Origin: Streptomyces achromogenes | GTDB taxonomy: Bacteria; Actinomycetota; Actinomycetes; Streptomycetales; Streptomycetaceae | Reading direction: 5' to 3' | Assembly: GCF_030816715.1 (NCBI RefSeq) | Contig: NZ_JAUSYH010000001.1 | Coordinates: 2,604,001-2,668,000, forward strand | DNA length: 64,000 nucleotides | Shown here: piece after piece, positions 1 to 7,709 of the stretch | How the letters are laid out: every line of letters starts with the position of its first letter | How positions within the stretch are numbered: position 1 is the first letter of the stretch | Program-made: the position numbers and the translations under genes | The notes under the pieces: generated by a model | What the model was told of the DNA's origin: nothing | The model's database searches: none | The model's input: the letters and a program-made list of their open reading frames with translations, nothing else

Positions 1-126
1 CTCTGCCACGGTAGCGGTACCGGTTCCGCCCTGCGGGGCATTAGCCGCTGCCGGGGTGGCAAGAGCGGAGACCGCAAGCACGGCGCCCGAAATGCCGAAA
101 AATATCGACTTCCCAAAGCTCTTCAT
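1..126 (-). CDS. Secreted protein, N-terminal part only (gene runs off the window)
   Basis: Only the first 42 codons are inside the window. They begin MKSFGKSIFFGISGAV and continue through a hydrophobic stretch to an Ala-x-Ala site (TPAAANA), a typical Sec signal peptide with cleavage near residue 30. A purine-rich GGGGGA lies just upstream of the ATG and serves as ribosome binding site. The mature part begins with a Gly/Thr-rich segment. The family cannot be recognised from so little. The product should be exported; whether it stays attached to the wall or is released cannot be seen. Confidence 0.7.
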   Translation of the reverse strand, partial: MKSFGKSIFFGISGAVLAVSALATPAAANAPQGGTGTATVAE

Positions 127-459
127 TTTTCCCCCATTTCCACCCCCGCCATCGAGGGCCAGAAAAGATCTTCAACGAGGACGCTGCGAAGGTCAAGGAC
201 TGGCCGATTTACAGCCCCGGAACGGCCTGAAATCGTTTGCCGGGCACTGGTATTCACGGGCGGGCCATCACACCGAGTACTCATCCTCCACCGGCATCAC
301 ACGATCTCCATGCAACGGACGTGCGACCGGCCCCGGCCCGTCGGACGGCCCTGCCCCGTCGGACGGGCCGACTGCGACGCCCCCGTTTTCCGGTTTTTCC
401 GCGCGGGGGCTTCGTCGTATATTTTCTGACACTGCTGTTCGACGGGGGGAGTTGCCGGC
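127..459. other. Intergenic region with a short direct repeat and a candidate promoter
   Basis: About 330 bases lie between two divergent genes. An imperfect direct repeat of CCCGTCGGACGG occurs twice around 336-368. An AT-rich patch at 417-425 contains TATATT (418-423), a reasonable -10 element for the gene starting at 460, followed at 443-450 by the GGGGGGA ribosome binding site. No clear -35 hexamer is seen at the right distance. I see no coding sequence here. Confidence 0.4.
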
Positions 460-717
460 ATGCCCGAACAGGACGACGGCGAGCGCGAGTTCGACCTCAG
501 ATGGGCGGACGCCGCGACGCACAAGGAGCCCTCGGCGCGGGCCCGGATGCTGGCCGCCCGGTGGAGGGAGAACCCCCCGGAGCCGGTGCCGTTCCGCGCC
601 GACCCCGGCCCGGCGGCGCGGAGCCGCTCGTCCTGGCTGTCGACGGCGCTCGTGCTGGGATGCGTGATCGGCGTGATCCTGCTGCTGGGGTACGTCCGCT
701 TCCAGGCCCCGTACTAA
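460..717 (+). CDS. Small single-pass membrane protein, unknown function
   Basis: An 85-residue protein. Its charged N-terminal part (MPEQDDGEREFDLRWADAA) is followed by an Arg/Pro-rich segment and one strongly hydrophobic helix at about residues 60-79, with only a few residues after it. This predicts a C-tail-anchored or single-pass protein with most of its mass in the cytoplasm. The start is supported by a GGGGGGA ribosome binding site nine bases upstream. The decayed gene that follows begins 15 bases after the stop, so the two were probably co-transcribed. I do not recognise the family. Confidence 0.75.
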   Translation: MPEQDDGEREFDLRWADAATHKEPSARARMLAARWRENPPEPVPFRADPGPAARSRSSWLSTALVLGCVIGVILLLGYVRFQAPY

Positions 718-731
718 AGGGGCGGCGGGGA

Positions 732-997
732 ATGTCGGAGGGCATCCGGGGCGGGACAGCCGCGGCGGCGCTGCTCGCGGCGGGCACGCCGGTGCGGGAC
801 GCGGTGGCGGTGGCCGATCCCCGGGCCTGGCTCGCGCTGGGCGGGTCGGCGCCGGGTGGCCCGCGCATGTGCGGTCCGCCGCGTTCCGCCTGCTCGTCCG
901 GCGCGGCGGGGACCTGGGCCGCGGCGCTCTGCTCGCCCTGCGCGACGATCCGGACATCGCGCTGCGCAGGCGGGCCGCGCAGGTTGCGGACCTCTGA
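732..997 (+). pseudogene. Decayed HEAT-repeat-like gene: N- and C-terminal ends joined out of frame
   Basis: The ATG at 732 has a GGCGGGG ribosome binding site and opens a frame starting MSEGIRGGTAAAALLAAG, with good GC3 for about 45 codons (ending near DPRAWLALGGSAPGGP). From about 870 that frame stops looking like protein. A different frame then gives a convincing end, AHVRSAAFRLLVRRGGDLGR followed by GALLALRDDPDIALRRRAAQ and VADL, with a stop at 995-997. Both halves are rich in Ala/Leu/Arg helices of HEAT type. The simplest reading is a gene that lost its middle by an out-of-frame deletion. Its original length cannot be read from the window. Confidence 0.5.
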
Positions 998-1107
998 GAC
1001 GTACACAGGGAGGCTTTGCTCCGCCTGGGGCCGTTACGGGGCCGTTCATGGGGGTGGGGCGGTGCACACTGGCAGTGGGACGAGTGCCTGACTGCGGGGT
1101 GATGCAG

Positions 1108-2028
1108 ATGCGGAGCCGTTTCCGGAGCGATCGGCGGCTGACCGTGCGGATGACGGTCACGTTGTTCCTGCTCGGACTGTTGTACGTGGCGTTCGTCGCC
1201 GCGTTGATCGTGTTGCTGAAGTCCTGGGTGCTGGTCGTGGTCGTGGCGGCGGGGATGCTCGGCGCGCAGTACTGGTTCTCCGACCGGGTCGCCCTGTTCG
1301 CGATGCGCGGGCGGGTCATGGAGCGCGAGGAGTATCCCGAGCTGCACGCCGTGGTCGACCGGCTGTGCGCGATCGCCGATCTGCCCAAACCGGTGGTGGC
1401 CGTCTCCGAACTGGGCATGCCGAACGCGTTCGCGACGGGACGCAGTCCCGACCACGCGGTGGTGTGCGTGACGACGGGCCTGCTGCGGCGGCTGGAGCCG
1501 GCCGAGCTGGAGGGCGTCCTCGCGCACGAGCTGTCCCATGTGGCGCACAAGGACGTGGCCGTGATCACCGTCGCGTCGTTCCTCGGTGTGATCGCCGGGC
1601 TGATCGTGCGGTTCGCGTTCTACTCGCAGGTGTTCGGCGGAGGGCGCAGGGACCAGAACACCGCCGCCGTCTTCGCCGCGGTGATGGGCGTCTCGGCGGC
1701 CGTGTACGCGCTCAGCTTCCTCATGATCCGGGCCCTGTCGCGGTACCGGGAGCTGGCGGCGGACCGGGCCGCTGCGCAGCTGACCGGACGTCCCTCGGCG
1801 CTCGCCTCCGCCCTGACGAAGGTCTCCGGCGACATCGCCCGGATCCCCACGAAGGACCTGCGCACGGCCCAGGCGTTCAACGCCTTCTACTTCACCCCGG
1901 CGCTGGGCGCCGAGCCCGGTGCGGCACGGCTGTTCTCCACCCACCCGAGCCTGGAGCAGCGGCTCGACCAGCTGGGGCGGATCTCCGCGGAGCTGGGCGA
2001 GGCGGCCACCCCCGGAAGGGCGGGCTGA
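1108..2028 (+). CDS. htpX: HtpX-type membrane zinc metalloprotease (M48)
   Basis: An integral-membrane metalloprotease of the M48B (HtpX) family, about 306 residues. Members degrade misfolded membrane proteins with the active site on the cytoplasmic face. The zinc site is visible as HELSH (His140, Glu141, His144), with the third ligand Glu215 in the segment SRYRELAADR. Two hydrophobic helices lie near residues 12-45 and two more near 160-210. The ATG at 1108 has GGGGTG six to eight bases upstream; an in-frame ATG at 1102 is too close to that site. The pspAB-like gene starts five bases after the stop, so the two form an operon. In other actinobacteria HtpX and PspAB accompany PspA in envelope stress control. 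Confidence 0.92.
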   Translation: MRSRFRSDRRLTVRMTVTLFLLGLLYVAFVAALIVLLKSWVLVVVVAAGMLGAQYWFSDRVALFAMRGRVMEREEYPELHAVVDRLCAIADLPKPVVAVSELGMPNAFATGRSPDHAVVCVTTGLLRRLEPAELEGVLAHELSHVAHKDVAVITVASFLGVIAGLIVRFAFYSQVFGGGRRDQNTAAVFAAVMGVSAAVYALSFLMIRALSRYRELAADRAAAQLTGRPSALASALTKVSGDIARIPTKDLRTAQAFNAFYFTPALGAEPGAARLFSTHPSLEQRLDQLGRISAELGEAATPGRAG

Positions 2029-2033
2029 GGGGC

Positions 2034-2648
2034 ATGGGGTTGCTGGACATCCTGCTCGGCCGGACGAAGCCGGTCGCGCCCGACCTCGACCAGCTGTTCG
2101 CGCTGCCGTCGGCGGCGGTGACGCTGGAGGCGGCGGCCGGGTTCACCCCGACCGGGCAGGGCGCCGTGTGTTTCGCGACCGTCGAGGGTCCGGCCTTCGA
2201 GCAGACGCACCGGGAGGTGCAGGCGCTCCTCGACGCCGACACCGAGCGCACCGGTCCTCCGGTGCGGCTTCTGCGGGACGACTACGGCTACTCCTGGCTG
2301 GTCTCCGAGCGCGCCCCCGACCAGCTTGCGCAGCTGGTCAACGATCTGCACGCGGTGAACAGCGCGATGGAGGTCAACGGCTTCGGGCCCCAACTGCTCT
2401 GCTCCCTCGCCGGGTTCGAGAAGGCGGCGGAAGCGGCGACGGGGCCTCGGACGGCGGACGGGCAGCGGCTGGCGCTGGTGTACCTGTACAAGAGGGGCGC
2501 CTACTACCCGTTCGCGCCGCTGCCCGGCACGGGGCAGCGGCGCGACAACGCACTGGAGTTGCAGGTGAAGGCCGCCCTCGCGAACGACCTGCGGATCGAG
2601 CAGGACCTGAGCCGCTGGTTCCCGGTGTGGGGAGCCCCCGGCCTGTAG
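2034..2648 (+). CDS. pspAB: PspA-associated protein PspAB
   Basis: A soluble protein of 204 residues beginning MGLLDILLGRTKPVAPDLDQ. This start, and the position directly behind htpX (5-bp gap), match the actinobacterial PspAB family, named from its association with the phage-shock protein PspA. No membrane helix or catalytic motif is visible; the biochemical role of the family is not established. The start has a GAGGGG ribosome binding site overlapping the htpX stop region, which implies translational coupling. No pspA is present inside this window. The assignment rests on recognising the sequence and the htpX neighbour. Confidence 0.8.
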   Translation: MGLLDILLGRTKPVAPDLDQLFALPSAAVTLEAAAGFTPTGQGAVCFATVEGPAFEQTHREVQALLDADTERTGPPVRLLRDDYGYSWLVSERAPDQLAQLVNDLHAVNSAMEVNGFGPQLLCSLAGFEKAAEAATGPRTADGQRLALVYLYKRGAYYPFAPLPGTGQRRDNALELQVKAALANDLRIEQDLSRWFPVWGAPGL

Positions 2649-2681
2649 GGCCCGGCCCGGCGGGCCCGGCCCTACAGCGCT

Positions 2682-2960
2682 CTACTTGCCGCTCTCGTCA
2701 CGGCGGTGCCGCAGGGGACGCTCGCGGCGGTAGCGGCGCTCCCACTTGGCCTGCAGGTCGCGGCGCTCGCGGTACGCCTTGTACGAGGTGGGCGCGGCCG
2801 CCGGGGCCGGACCGGGCGCGGGCGGCGAGCTCGGCTCGGCCGCTCCCAGCCCGTACCGCACGTACAGGAAGAGCACGGCGACGGCGACGAGCCAGTAGAG
2901 CGGGTGGCCGAATCCCAGGACCACCAGGACGACGGTCCCGGAGAGAACGACGGTGCCCAT
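2682..2960 (-). CDS. Small membrane protein with a basic tail
   Basis: A 92-residue protein. Two hydrophobic segments (about residues 2-17 and 20-37, rich in Val, Leu and Gly) form an N-terminal hairpin. A Pro/Ala linker (SPPAPGPAPAAAP) follows, then a strongly basic tail with YRERRDLQAKWERRYRRER, which should face the cytoplasm. The ATG at 2960 is chosen because AGGAGG lies seven bases upstream; longer readings have no such site. It is convergent with pspAB, with 33 bases between the stops. The function is unknown. Confidence 0.75.
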   Translation of the reverse strand: MGTVVLSGTVVLVVLGFGHPLYWLVAVAVLFLYVRYGLGAAEPSSPPAPGPAPAAAPTSYKAYRERRDLQAKWERRYRRERPLRHRRDESGK

Positions 2961-3269
2961 GGCGTGCCTCCTTCCTGGGCAGGAATGTGACTCAGTGTGG
3001 CGATGGGGGTGGGGTGGCGTCCCCAGAGTACGAAATCCGTCACTCCGCGTGCATCTCATTTTCTGCGGCGGGGGAGACGGACATGAGCGGTTCCGTTCCC
3101 GGGTGTGTTCACGCCGGCCGGGCGGCGGGGGTGGCAGCGGCCGGTTCTCGGTCGTGTCGGCCCGTTGTCAGTGGTGTCGGGGAGGATGCGGGCAGGGACG
3201 GGTGGCGCACGGGACTGGCGCACGCGACGAGTCCCCGGGACGGCGGTTCACGGGGGGATGGAGGCCGGG
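2961..3269. other. Intergenic region, no gene seen
   Basis: About 310 bases between divergent genes. The stretch 3030-3065 is relatively AT-rich (ACGAAATCCGTCACTCCGCG and following) and could hold promoters for one or both genes. No reading frame with a ribosome binding site, inverted repeat or known operator stands out. Confidence 0.4.
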
Positions 3270-4454
3270 ATGGGCGACGGGCTGCGGCACATCGACGTGG
3301 CGGAGCGGCGGGCCAGGCTGGCCCTGCGGCACCGGCTGGCCCCCGGGGCTCGGGTCACGACGCCGGAGGCGGTGGCCGACGCCCTGGTCGCCCTGCACGG
3401 CACGGACCCGGCGACGGTGTATCTGGCGGTGGGCGCCCGTCTGGCCGACCCGGCGGAGACGGTGACGCAGACCGACCGCGCGCTGTACGCCGACCGCACC
3501 CTCGTGCGCATGCACGGCATGCGGCACACGGTCTTCGTCTTCCCCACGGCGTCGACGGCCGTCGTGCACGCCTCGACCGGCGTCGTGGTCGCCGCGCGGG
3601 AGCGGGCCGCACTGCTGAAGGACATGGCGAAGGCCGGCGCCCCCGACGCGGCCTGGCTGAAGGAGGTCGAGGAGTCGGCGCTGGCCGCCCTGGCCCGTCT
3701 CGGACAGGCCACGTCGGGCGAGCTGGCCGCCGAGGAGCCGCGCCTGCGGGAGCGGTTCGTGTACGCGGCGGGCAAGCCCTACGAGGGCCTGCACAGCGTG
3801 GGGACACGGTTGTTGAAGGTGCTGGGGGTGGAGGGGAAGGTGGTCAGGGGGCGCCCGCTGGGGTCGTGGACGTCGAACCAGTTCCGCTGGGCCCTCGCTC
3901 CCCGGCATCCCGAACTGCCCGTGGCCGGGGCCCAGTCGGACCTGCTGCGGCACTGGCTCGCCGCGTGCGGCCCTGCCACGGAGGCCGACCTGAAGTGGTG
4001 GACGGGCTGGCGGGTGACGGAGGTGCGCCGTGCCCTGACGGCGATCGGCGCGCAGGCGGTGACGCTGGACGAGGGGACGGGGTACGTCCTCGGCGACGAC
4101 GTGGAGCCGGTGCCCGGGCCGGCGGAACCGTGGGCGGCCCTGCTGCCCGGCCTCGATCCGACGGCGATGGGCTGGCAGGGCAGGGACTGGTATCTCGCCC
4201 CGGAGCTGCGCCCCGCCCTGTTCGACTACAGCGGGAACGTGGGGCCGACGGTGTGGTGGGACGGCCGGGTGGTGGGCGCGTGGGCGCAGCGGGCCGACGG
4301 GGAGATCGTGTGGCGGATCCTGGACCCGCGGGGTGTGGGGAGCGAGGCCGAGGCGGCGATCGCCTCGCGGGCGGCGGCGCTGGGGTCATGGCTGGGTCCG
4401 ACCCGGGTGACGCCGAGGTTCCGGACGCCGCTGGAGAAGGAGTTGGTGAGCTGA
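3270..4454 (+). CDS. Winged-helix DNA-binding protein of the AlkZ/YcaQ-like (HTH_42) family
   Basis: A 394-residue protein. The N-terminal part (RRARLALRHRLAPGARVTTP, then a segment on whether a client visits a DNA end, LVALHGTDPATVYLAVGAR) and the central FVFPTAS and YEGLHSVGTRLLKV segments match the winged-helix family that includes the interstrand-crosslink glycosylase AlkZ (YcaQ). The C-terminal part has GNVGPTVWWDGRVVGAW, typical of the family. It could therefore act in DNA repair, but many members have no assigned role. An ATG at 3258 is also in frame; the one at 3270 is preferred because GGAGG is five bases before it. It is convergent with the next gene, with a shared terminator between. 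Confidence 0.8.
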   Translation: MGDGLRHIDVAERRARLALRHRLAPGARVTTPEAVADALVALHGTDPATVYLAVGARLADPAETVTQTDRALYADRTLVRMHGMRHTVFVFPTASTAVVHASTGVVVAARERAALLKDMAKAGAPDAAWLKEVEESALAALARLGQATSGELAAEEPRLRERFVYAAGKPYEGLHSVGTRLLKVLGVEGKVVRGRPLGSWTSNQFRWALAPRHPELPVAGAQSDLLRHWLAACGPATEADLKWWTGWRVTEVRRALTAIGAQAVTLDEGTGYVLGDDVEPVPGPAEPWAALLPGLDPTAMGWQGRDWYLAPELRPALFDYSGNVGPTVWWDGRVVGAWAQRADGEIVWRILDPRGVGSEAEAAIASRAAALGSWLGPTRVTPRFRTPLEKELVS

Positions 4455-4530
4455 CCCGCGCGCCGGCCTCGCCGGCCGGGCAGGGGTCTCACCCGCCGGC
4501 CGGTGCGACGGCCTGCACACCGGCCGACGC

Positions 4531-4574
4531 GCACCGGCCGGCGTACCGACGCGGCGGCACCGGCCGGCGTACCG
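4531..4574. repeat. Two 18-nt direct repeats
   Basis: GCACCGGCCGGCGTACCG occurs at 4531-4548 and again, identically, at 4557-4574, separated by 8 bases. A partial copy (GCACACCGGCCG) sits just upstream near 4515. The units contain the palindrome CCGGCCGG. They lie between convergent genes and next to a terminator hairpin, so they may only reflect local expansion. Confidence 0.8.
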
Positions 4575-4583
4575 GGTGCGGCA

Positions 4584-4619
4584 GCGCCGGGCGTCGTCTC
4601 GTGTGACGGCGCCCGGCGC
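4584..4619. terminator. Bidirectional terminator hairpin between convergent genes
   Basis: Arms GCGCCGGGCGTCGTC (4584-4598) and GACGGCGCCCGGCGC (4605-4619) pair with one mismatch around a 6-base loop. There is no U-run, as is usual in Streptomyces. It lies directly between the convergent winged-helix gene (ends 4454) and the minus-strand gene ending at 4625. Confidence 0.7.
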
Positions 4620-4624
4620 CCGCC

Positions 4625-4945
4625 TCACCGGCTGTACCGCAACAGCGCCCGCACCATGTGGCAGGTCGTGTCCGACGGCGGATGCAGTCCGATCAGCTCC
4701 GCCGTGCTGCGGATCCGCTCGTTGCGGGCCTGGTTCGGCATATACACGCCCAGGTCGAGCAGGGCGATGGCGAGGCGCATGGCCTTGAGGCGACGGTTGT
4801 GCATGACGTACCACTCGCGCGGCCGCCCGGGCGGCAACGCCCGCTTCAGCACCGGCCCGTAGGGCAGGTCGAGCTGGACGGCGCGCTTCGCGGTGGACTG
4901 GGTCGGCAACGGCTTCGGCTTCAGTGCGGCAGCGGGCACAGGCAT
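4625..4945 (-). CDS. Conserved hypothetical protein, 104-106 residues
   Basis: A small basic soluble protein with no signal peptide. It contains the segments REWYVMHNRRLKAMRLAIAL and MPNQARNERIRSTAELIGLH, which look structured and helical. I do not recognise a named domain. The start is uncertain in a specific way. The first ATG (4945) abuts an AGGAGG with no spacer, whereas the GTG two codons later (4939) has that same AGGAGG at an ideal six-base distance. I therefore favour the GTG but give the outer limit. A Cys near the C-terminus (DTTCHMVRALLRYSR) is the only one. Confidence 0.75.
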   Translation of the reverse strand: MPVPAAALKPKPLPTQSTAKRAVQLDLPYGPVLKRALPPGRPREWYVMHNRRLKAMRLAIALLDLGVYMPNQARNERIRSTAELIGLHPPSDTTCHMVRALLRYSR

Positions 4946-5222
4946 CCTCCTGTCGCGGTCAGGGCTCCATCCGGAATTTCCGGCGAACCCTCGAACACTG
5001 CTTACAGTTTACCGCCTGGTACTGACATCGCGCAGTCCCGAACGGGTCGTCAAAAGTCCAGGTGAGTAAGGGTTTAAGGGCCGTGTCACAGCAGATTCGG
5101 GTGGGGCGGGCGAGGCGGCGATAAAATCGAACAGATCCGGTGCCGGGCGGACCGGACGAACGGCGGCGCGACGACGCCGGCCGCTCGCGTCCACCGGCGG
5201 ATTCCGGGCTACCGTGACCGGC

Positions 5223-5582
5223 ATGGAAATCTGGATCAACCCCGCCTGCTCCAAGTGCCGCAGCGCCCTCACCCTGCTCGACGCCGAGGGCGCCGACTAC
5301 ACCGTCCGCCGCTACCTGGAGGACGTCCCGACCGAGGACGAGATCAGGGCGGTGCTCGACCGTCTCGGCCTGGAGCCGTGGGACATCACCCGCACCCAGG
5401 AGGCCGCGGCCAAGGAGCTCGGGCTGAAGGACTGGGCACGGGACGCCGACACCCGAGGACGCTGGATCACGGCCCTCGCCGAGCACCCGGGGCTCATCCA
5501 GCGTCCGATCATCACCGCTGACGACGGCACCGCCCTGGTGGCCCGCACCGACGAGGCCGTCCGGGACGCGCTGTCCCGGTAG
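5223..5582 (+). CDS. ArsC/Spx-family thioredoxin-fold protein
   Basis: A protein of 119 residues starting MEIWINPACSKCRSALTLLD. The CxxC at Cys9 and Cys12, right after the first strand, and the later RRYLEDVPTEDEIRAVL and LIQRPIITADDG segments place it in the ArsC/YffB/Spx family. Family members include glutaredoxin-dependent arsenate reductases. Here no arsenic genes are nearby, so the substrate is open and a general thiol role is equally likely. A GTG three codons upstream (5214) is also in frame; neither start has a strong ribosome binding site. It is a single-gene unit. Confidence 0.85.
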   Translation: MEIWINPACSKCRSALTLLDAEGADYTVRRYLEDVPTEDEIRAVLDRLGLEPWDITRTQEAAAKELGLKDWARDADTRGRWITALAEHPGLIQRPIITADDGTALVARTDEAVRDALSR

Positions 5583-5695
5583 CGGCGGCAACGTGTGACG
5601 CACGCCACTCGGACTGACTCCTGTGACATCTGAGCAACCTCGTTCGGTATCTCGTACATAGCGGCGTACGCTCCCCTACCTCTCAGGAGGCGCGC

Positions 5696-6436
5696 ATGTC
5701 GCGCAGGAGAACTGTCGGCACGAAGAAGAAGATCGCGCTGCTCGTCAGCGCGGCGGCGGTCGCGGGCGGCGGTGCCTTCGCCATGGCGAACACCTCGAAC
5801 GCCGCCCAGACCCCGCAGAACGCGACACCGCTGTCCGCCGCGAACTCGACGGTGTGCCAGGGCCTCGCCACCGCGCTCGGCAACAACCAGAAGTTCATCG
5901 ACGGCCAGCGGGCCGCCCCGGACGCCCAGTCCCAGGCCCGCATCGCCAACCGCGAGGCCGTCATCACGCAGATCAAGGTGCAGCAGAAGGCGTCCGGGTG
6001 CGCCGTCGGGGAGTCGGCTCAGGACTCCCAGACGGGCGGCACCCAGACCGGAGGAGCTCAGCCCGGAGGAGCCCAGACCGGCGGAGCCGACACCGGCGGC
6101 GCCCAGGCGGCCCAGCCCTCGCAGGCGGCCTCCGCGCCGGCGGGCAACGCCCAGAACAACGGCAGCGCGGGAAACGGCGCCGCCTCCGGTCAGCAGGTCT
6201 GCAACGGCTCCACGGTCACCCTCTCCGGTGAGGGCGGCGCCCCGGCCGCGTCGAGCAACCAGTTCCCGGCGGGGACCAAGCTGAAGGTCACCAACCTGGA
6301 CAACAACAAGTCCACCACGGTCGAGGTGACCTCGGTCTCCGGCAGTTGCGCACTGCTCAACAACGCGGCCTTCGAACTCGTCCGTGAACCGGGCAAGTTC
6401 CTGATCCGCCGGGCCGTGATCGAGAAGGTGGGGTGA
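5696..6436 (+). CDS. Secreted Gly/Gln-rich protein with a C-terminal cysteine-containing beta domain
   Basis: 246 residues. A basic start (MSRRRTVGTKKK), a hydrophobic core and an Ala-x-Ala region make a signal peptide of about 37 residues. A helical segment of about 60 residues follows, with one Cys at each end (STVCQGLATALG and KASGCAVGES). Then comes a low-complexity region of GGAQTGGA-type repeats and an Ala/Gln/Asn linker. The C-terminal domain (about 165-246; QQVCNGSTVTLSGEG, VTSVSGSCALLNNAAFELV) looks like a small beta domain of barwin/DPBB type with a disulphide, but I am not sure of the family. AGGAGG precedes the ATG. The helical part resembles the N-terminal part of the DUF1996 protein at 12995, so the two are probably related. 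Confidence 0.8.
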   Translation: MSRRRTVGTKKKIALLVSAAAVAGGGAFAMANTSNAAQTPQNATPLSAANSTVCQGLATALGNNQKFIDGQRAAPDAQSQARIANREAVITQIKVQQKASGCAVGESAQDSQTGGTQTGGAQPGGAQTGGADTGGAQAAQPSQAASAPAGNAQNNGSAGNGAASGQQVCNGSTVTLSGEGGAPAASSNQFPAGTKLKVTNLDNNKSTTVEVTSVSGSCALLNNAAFELVREPGKFLIRRAVIEKVG

Positions 6437-6439
6437 GGC

Positions 6440-7285
6440 TCAGCCGCCGAGGAACCCGGTGAGACGGCGGCCCGTCCCAAAAGGCGCGGCAGGCGGCAGC
6501 GCGTGGTGGGAGACGTCCGGCAGGACGATCGTCCCCAGTTCGCGCACCGTCTCGCCCGCCCGGGCCGCCAGGGTGTGCGCGTCATGGGTCCTGCTGTTCG
6601 CGGCCACGAGCAGCAGGACCGGCGCACGCAGTTCCCGCAGCGCCTCGGGCGACGGGCGGGGGCCGGTCACCGGCCGCCCCGCCGGGAAACCGGCGGCCGC
6701 CTCCTGGAGCCGCAGCCAGTCCGGGTCCAGCGCCGCTCCCCCGGTCTCCCACCGCAGGAAGGCGCGCACCCGGCGCGGGGTGGGCCGCACGAGCATCGGC
6801 AGGGCGCGCAGCAGGTACGCCGCCTCGTACCCGGCGAAGCACTGGGTCGGGTCGAGGAGGAACAGGCGGCGTACCCGTGCGGGGGCGCGCAGTGCCAGGC
6901 GCAGGGCGACCCACCCGCCGTAGGAGTGCCCGCCGACGTCGGCCCGCTCGATTCCCAGGCCCGCCAGCACCGCGTCCAGCCAGTCGTCGAGGTCGGCGGC
7001 GGTCCGCATCCCGCTCGCCTCGGTCCGACCCGCCGCACCCGCCAGGTCGACGGCGTACACCCGTCGCACCCGCGCGAGTTCGGCGGCCTGGGCGTACCAG
7101 GACGCGGAGGTCGCGCCCCCGCCGCCGGGCAGAAGCAGCAGCGGGGGCGCGTCGCGCGGGCCGCAGACGTTGACGTACGCCGTGCCGAACGGGGTGGGGA
7201 CCCGGACGGCCTCGCGGCCGGCCGGCCACTTGGCCGTCACCTGGTCGTAGGCGGCCTGGAAAGCACCGTCGTCGTACCCGCTCAT
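6440..7285 (-). CDS. Alpha/beta hydrolase
   Basis: 281 residues, a soluble alpha/beta-hydrolase fold protein. The oxyanion-hole segment PLLLLPGGGGATSASW, the nucleophile elbow GGHSYGGWVAL (Ser in GHSYGG), an Asp in FLLDPTQ and the catalytic His in LPDVSHHALP are all visible. The ATG at 7285 has GGGAGG five bases upstream; a further in-frame ATG at 7315 lies inside a duplicated copy of the same leader region (see the repeat feature). The substrate cannot be told; esterase, lactonase or haloperoxidase-like activity are all possible. It is convergent with the secreted-protein gene, with three bases between the stops. Confidence 0.85.
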   Translation of the reverse strand: MSGYDDGAFQAAYDQVTAKWPAGREAVRVPTPFGTAYVNVCGPRDAPPLLLLPGGGGATSASWYAQAAELARVRRVYAVDLAGAAGRTEASGMRTAADLDDWLDAVLAGLGIERADVGGHSYGGWVALRLALRAPARVRRLFLLDPTQCFAGYEAAYLLRALPMLVRPTPRRVRAFLRWETGGAALDPDWLRLQEAAAGFPAGRPVTGPRPSPEALRELRAPVLLLVAANSRTHDAHTLAARAGETVRELGTIVLPDVSHHALPPAAPFGTGRRLTGFLGG

Positions 7286-7410
7286 GAAGCCTCCCTGATC
7301 ACGAAGTACGGCCACTCATGAAGCCCCCCGATCAGGAGGTACGCCGTCCATGAAGGTTGCCCGATCGCGAAGTCTCCCGCTCGTGAAGTCCGTCCGCCGT
7401 GAAGTACCGC
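7282..7410. repeat. Degenerate tandem repeat of the hydrolase translation-start region
   Basis: Units of 32-34 bases sharing TCATGAAG...CCC.GATCACGAAGTACG follow one another at 7282-7315, 7316-7348 and 7349-7380, with shorter remnants at 7381-7397 and 7398-7410. Read on the minus strand, the first two units both contain a Shine-Dalgarno-like purine run and an ATG. The repeat therefore multiplies the start region of the alpha/beta hydrolase gene. Similarity falls off with distance from the gene. Confidence 0.75.
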
Positions 7411-7571
7411 CGTTCTCAGCGCCGTTCACGAGTCTCCGTGGATGCCCTCCCCGGGACCGTCCACTCCCGTCGCATACGAGACGCCGCCCGGCCGGGACGG
7501 CTGCTCCCACCGGCGGCGACGGCGGGCCGGGACGGCGCCTCACCGCGTGAGTCGCGCCACAGAACCACCAG

Positions 7572-7609
7572 GTAACACGGGGTTCACATTCGAGCAATGA
7601 CCGGGAAAT
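7572..7609 (+). promoter_or_regulatory. Candidate GlnR box and -35 element of glnII
   Basis: Known GlnR sites in Streptomyces are built of alternating GTNAC and GAAAC half-sites spaced by six bases. Here GTAAC (7572-7576), TTCAC (7583-7587), GCAAT (7594-7598) and GAAAT (7605-7609) occur at exactly that 11-base spacing; the first and last match well, the middle two poorly. TTGACA follows at 7616-7621. No clear -10 hexamer is seen. The distance to the glnII GTG is about 100 bases. Confidence 0.5.
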
Positions 7610-7709
7610 CGCCTGTTGACAAGCTTCCGGGCAAACAGGCGGCGCCCCAGTGCCGCAGCGCCGCAGCACCCGCGAAGTGCGTCAGACACACCCCCGAAGG
7701 AAGTGGCCC

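Noticed and set aside
2649..2681. GGGCCCGGCCC repeats after pspAB as a terminator
   Set aside because: The two copies are mainly direct and only weakly inverted; no stable stem with defined loop was found, so no terminator is called.
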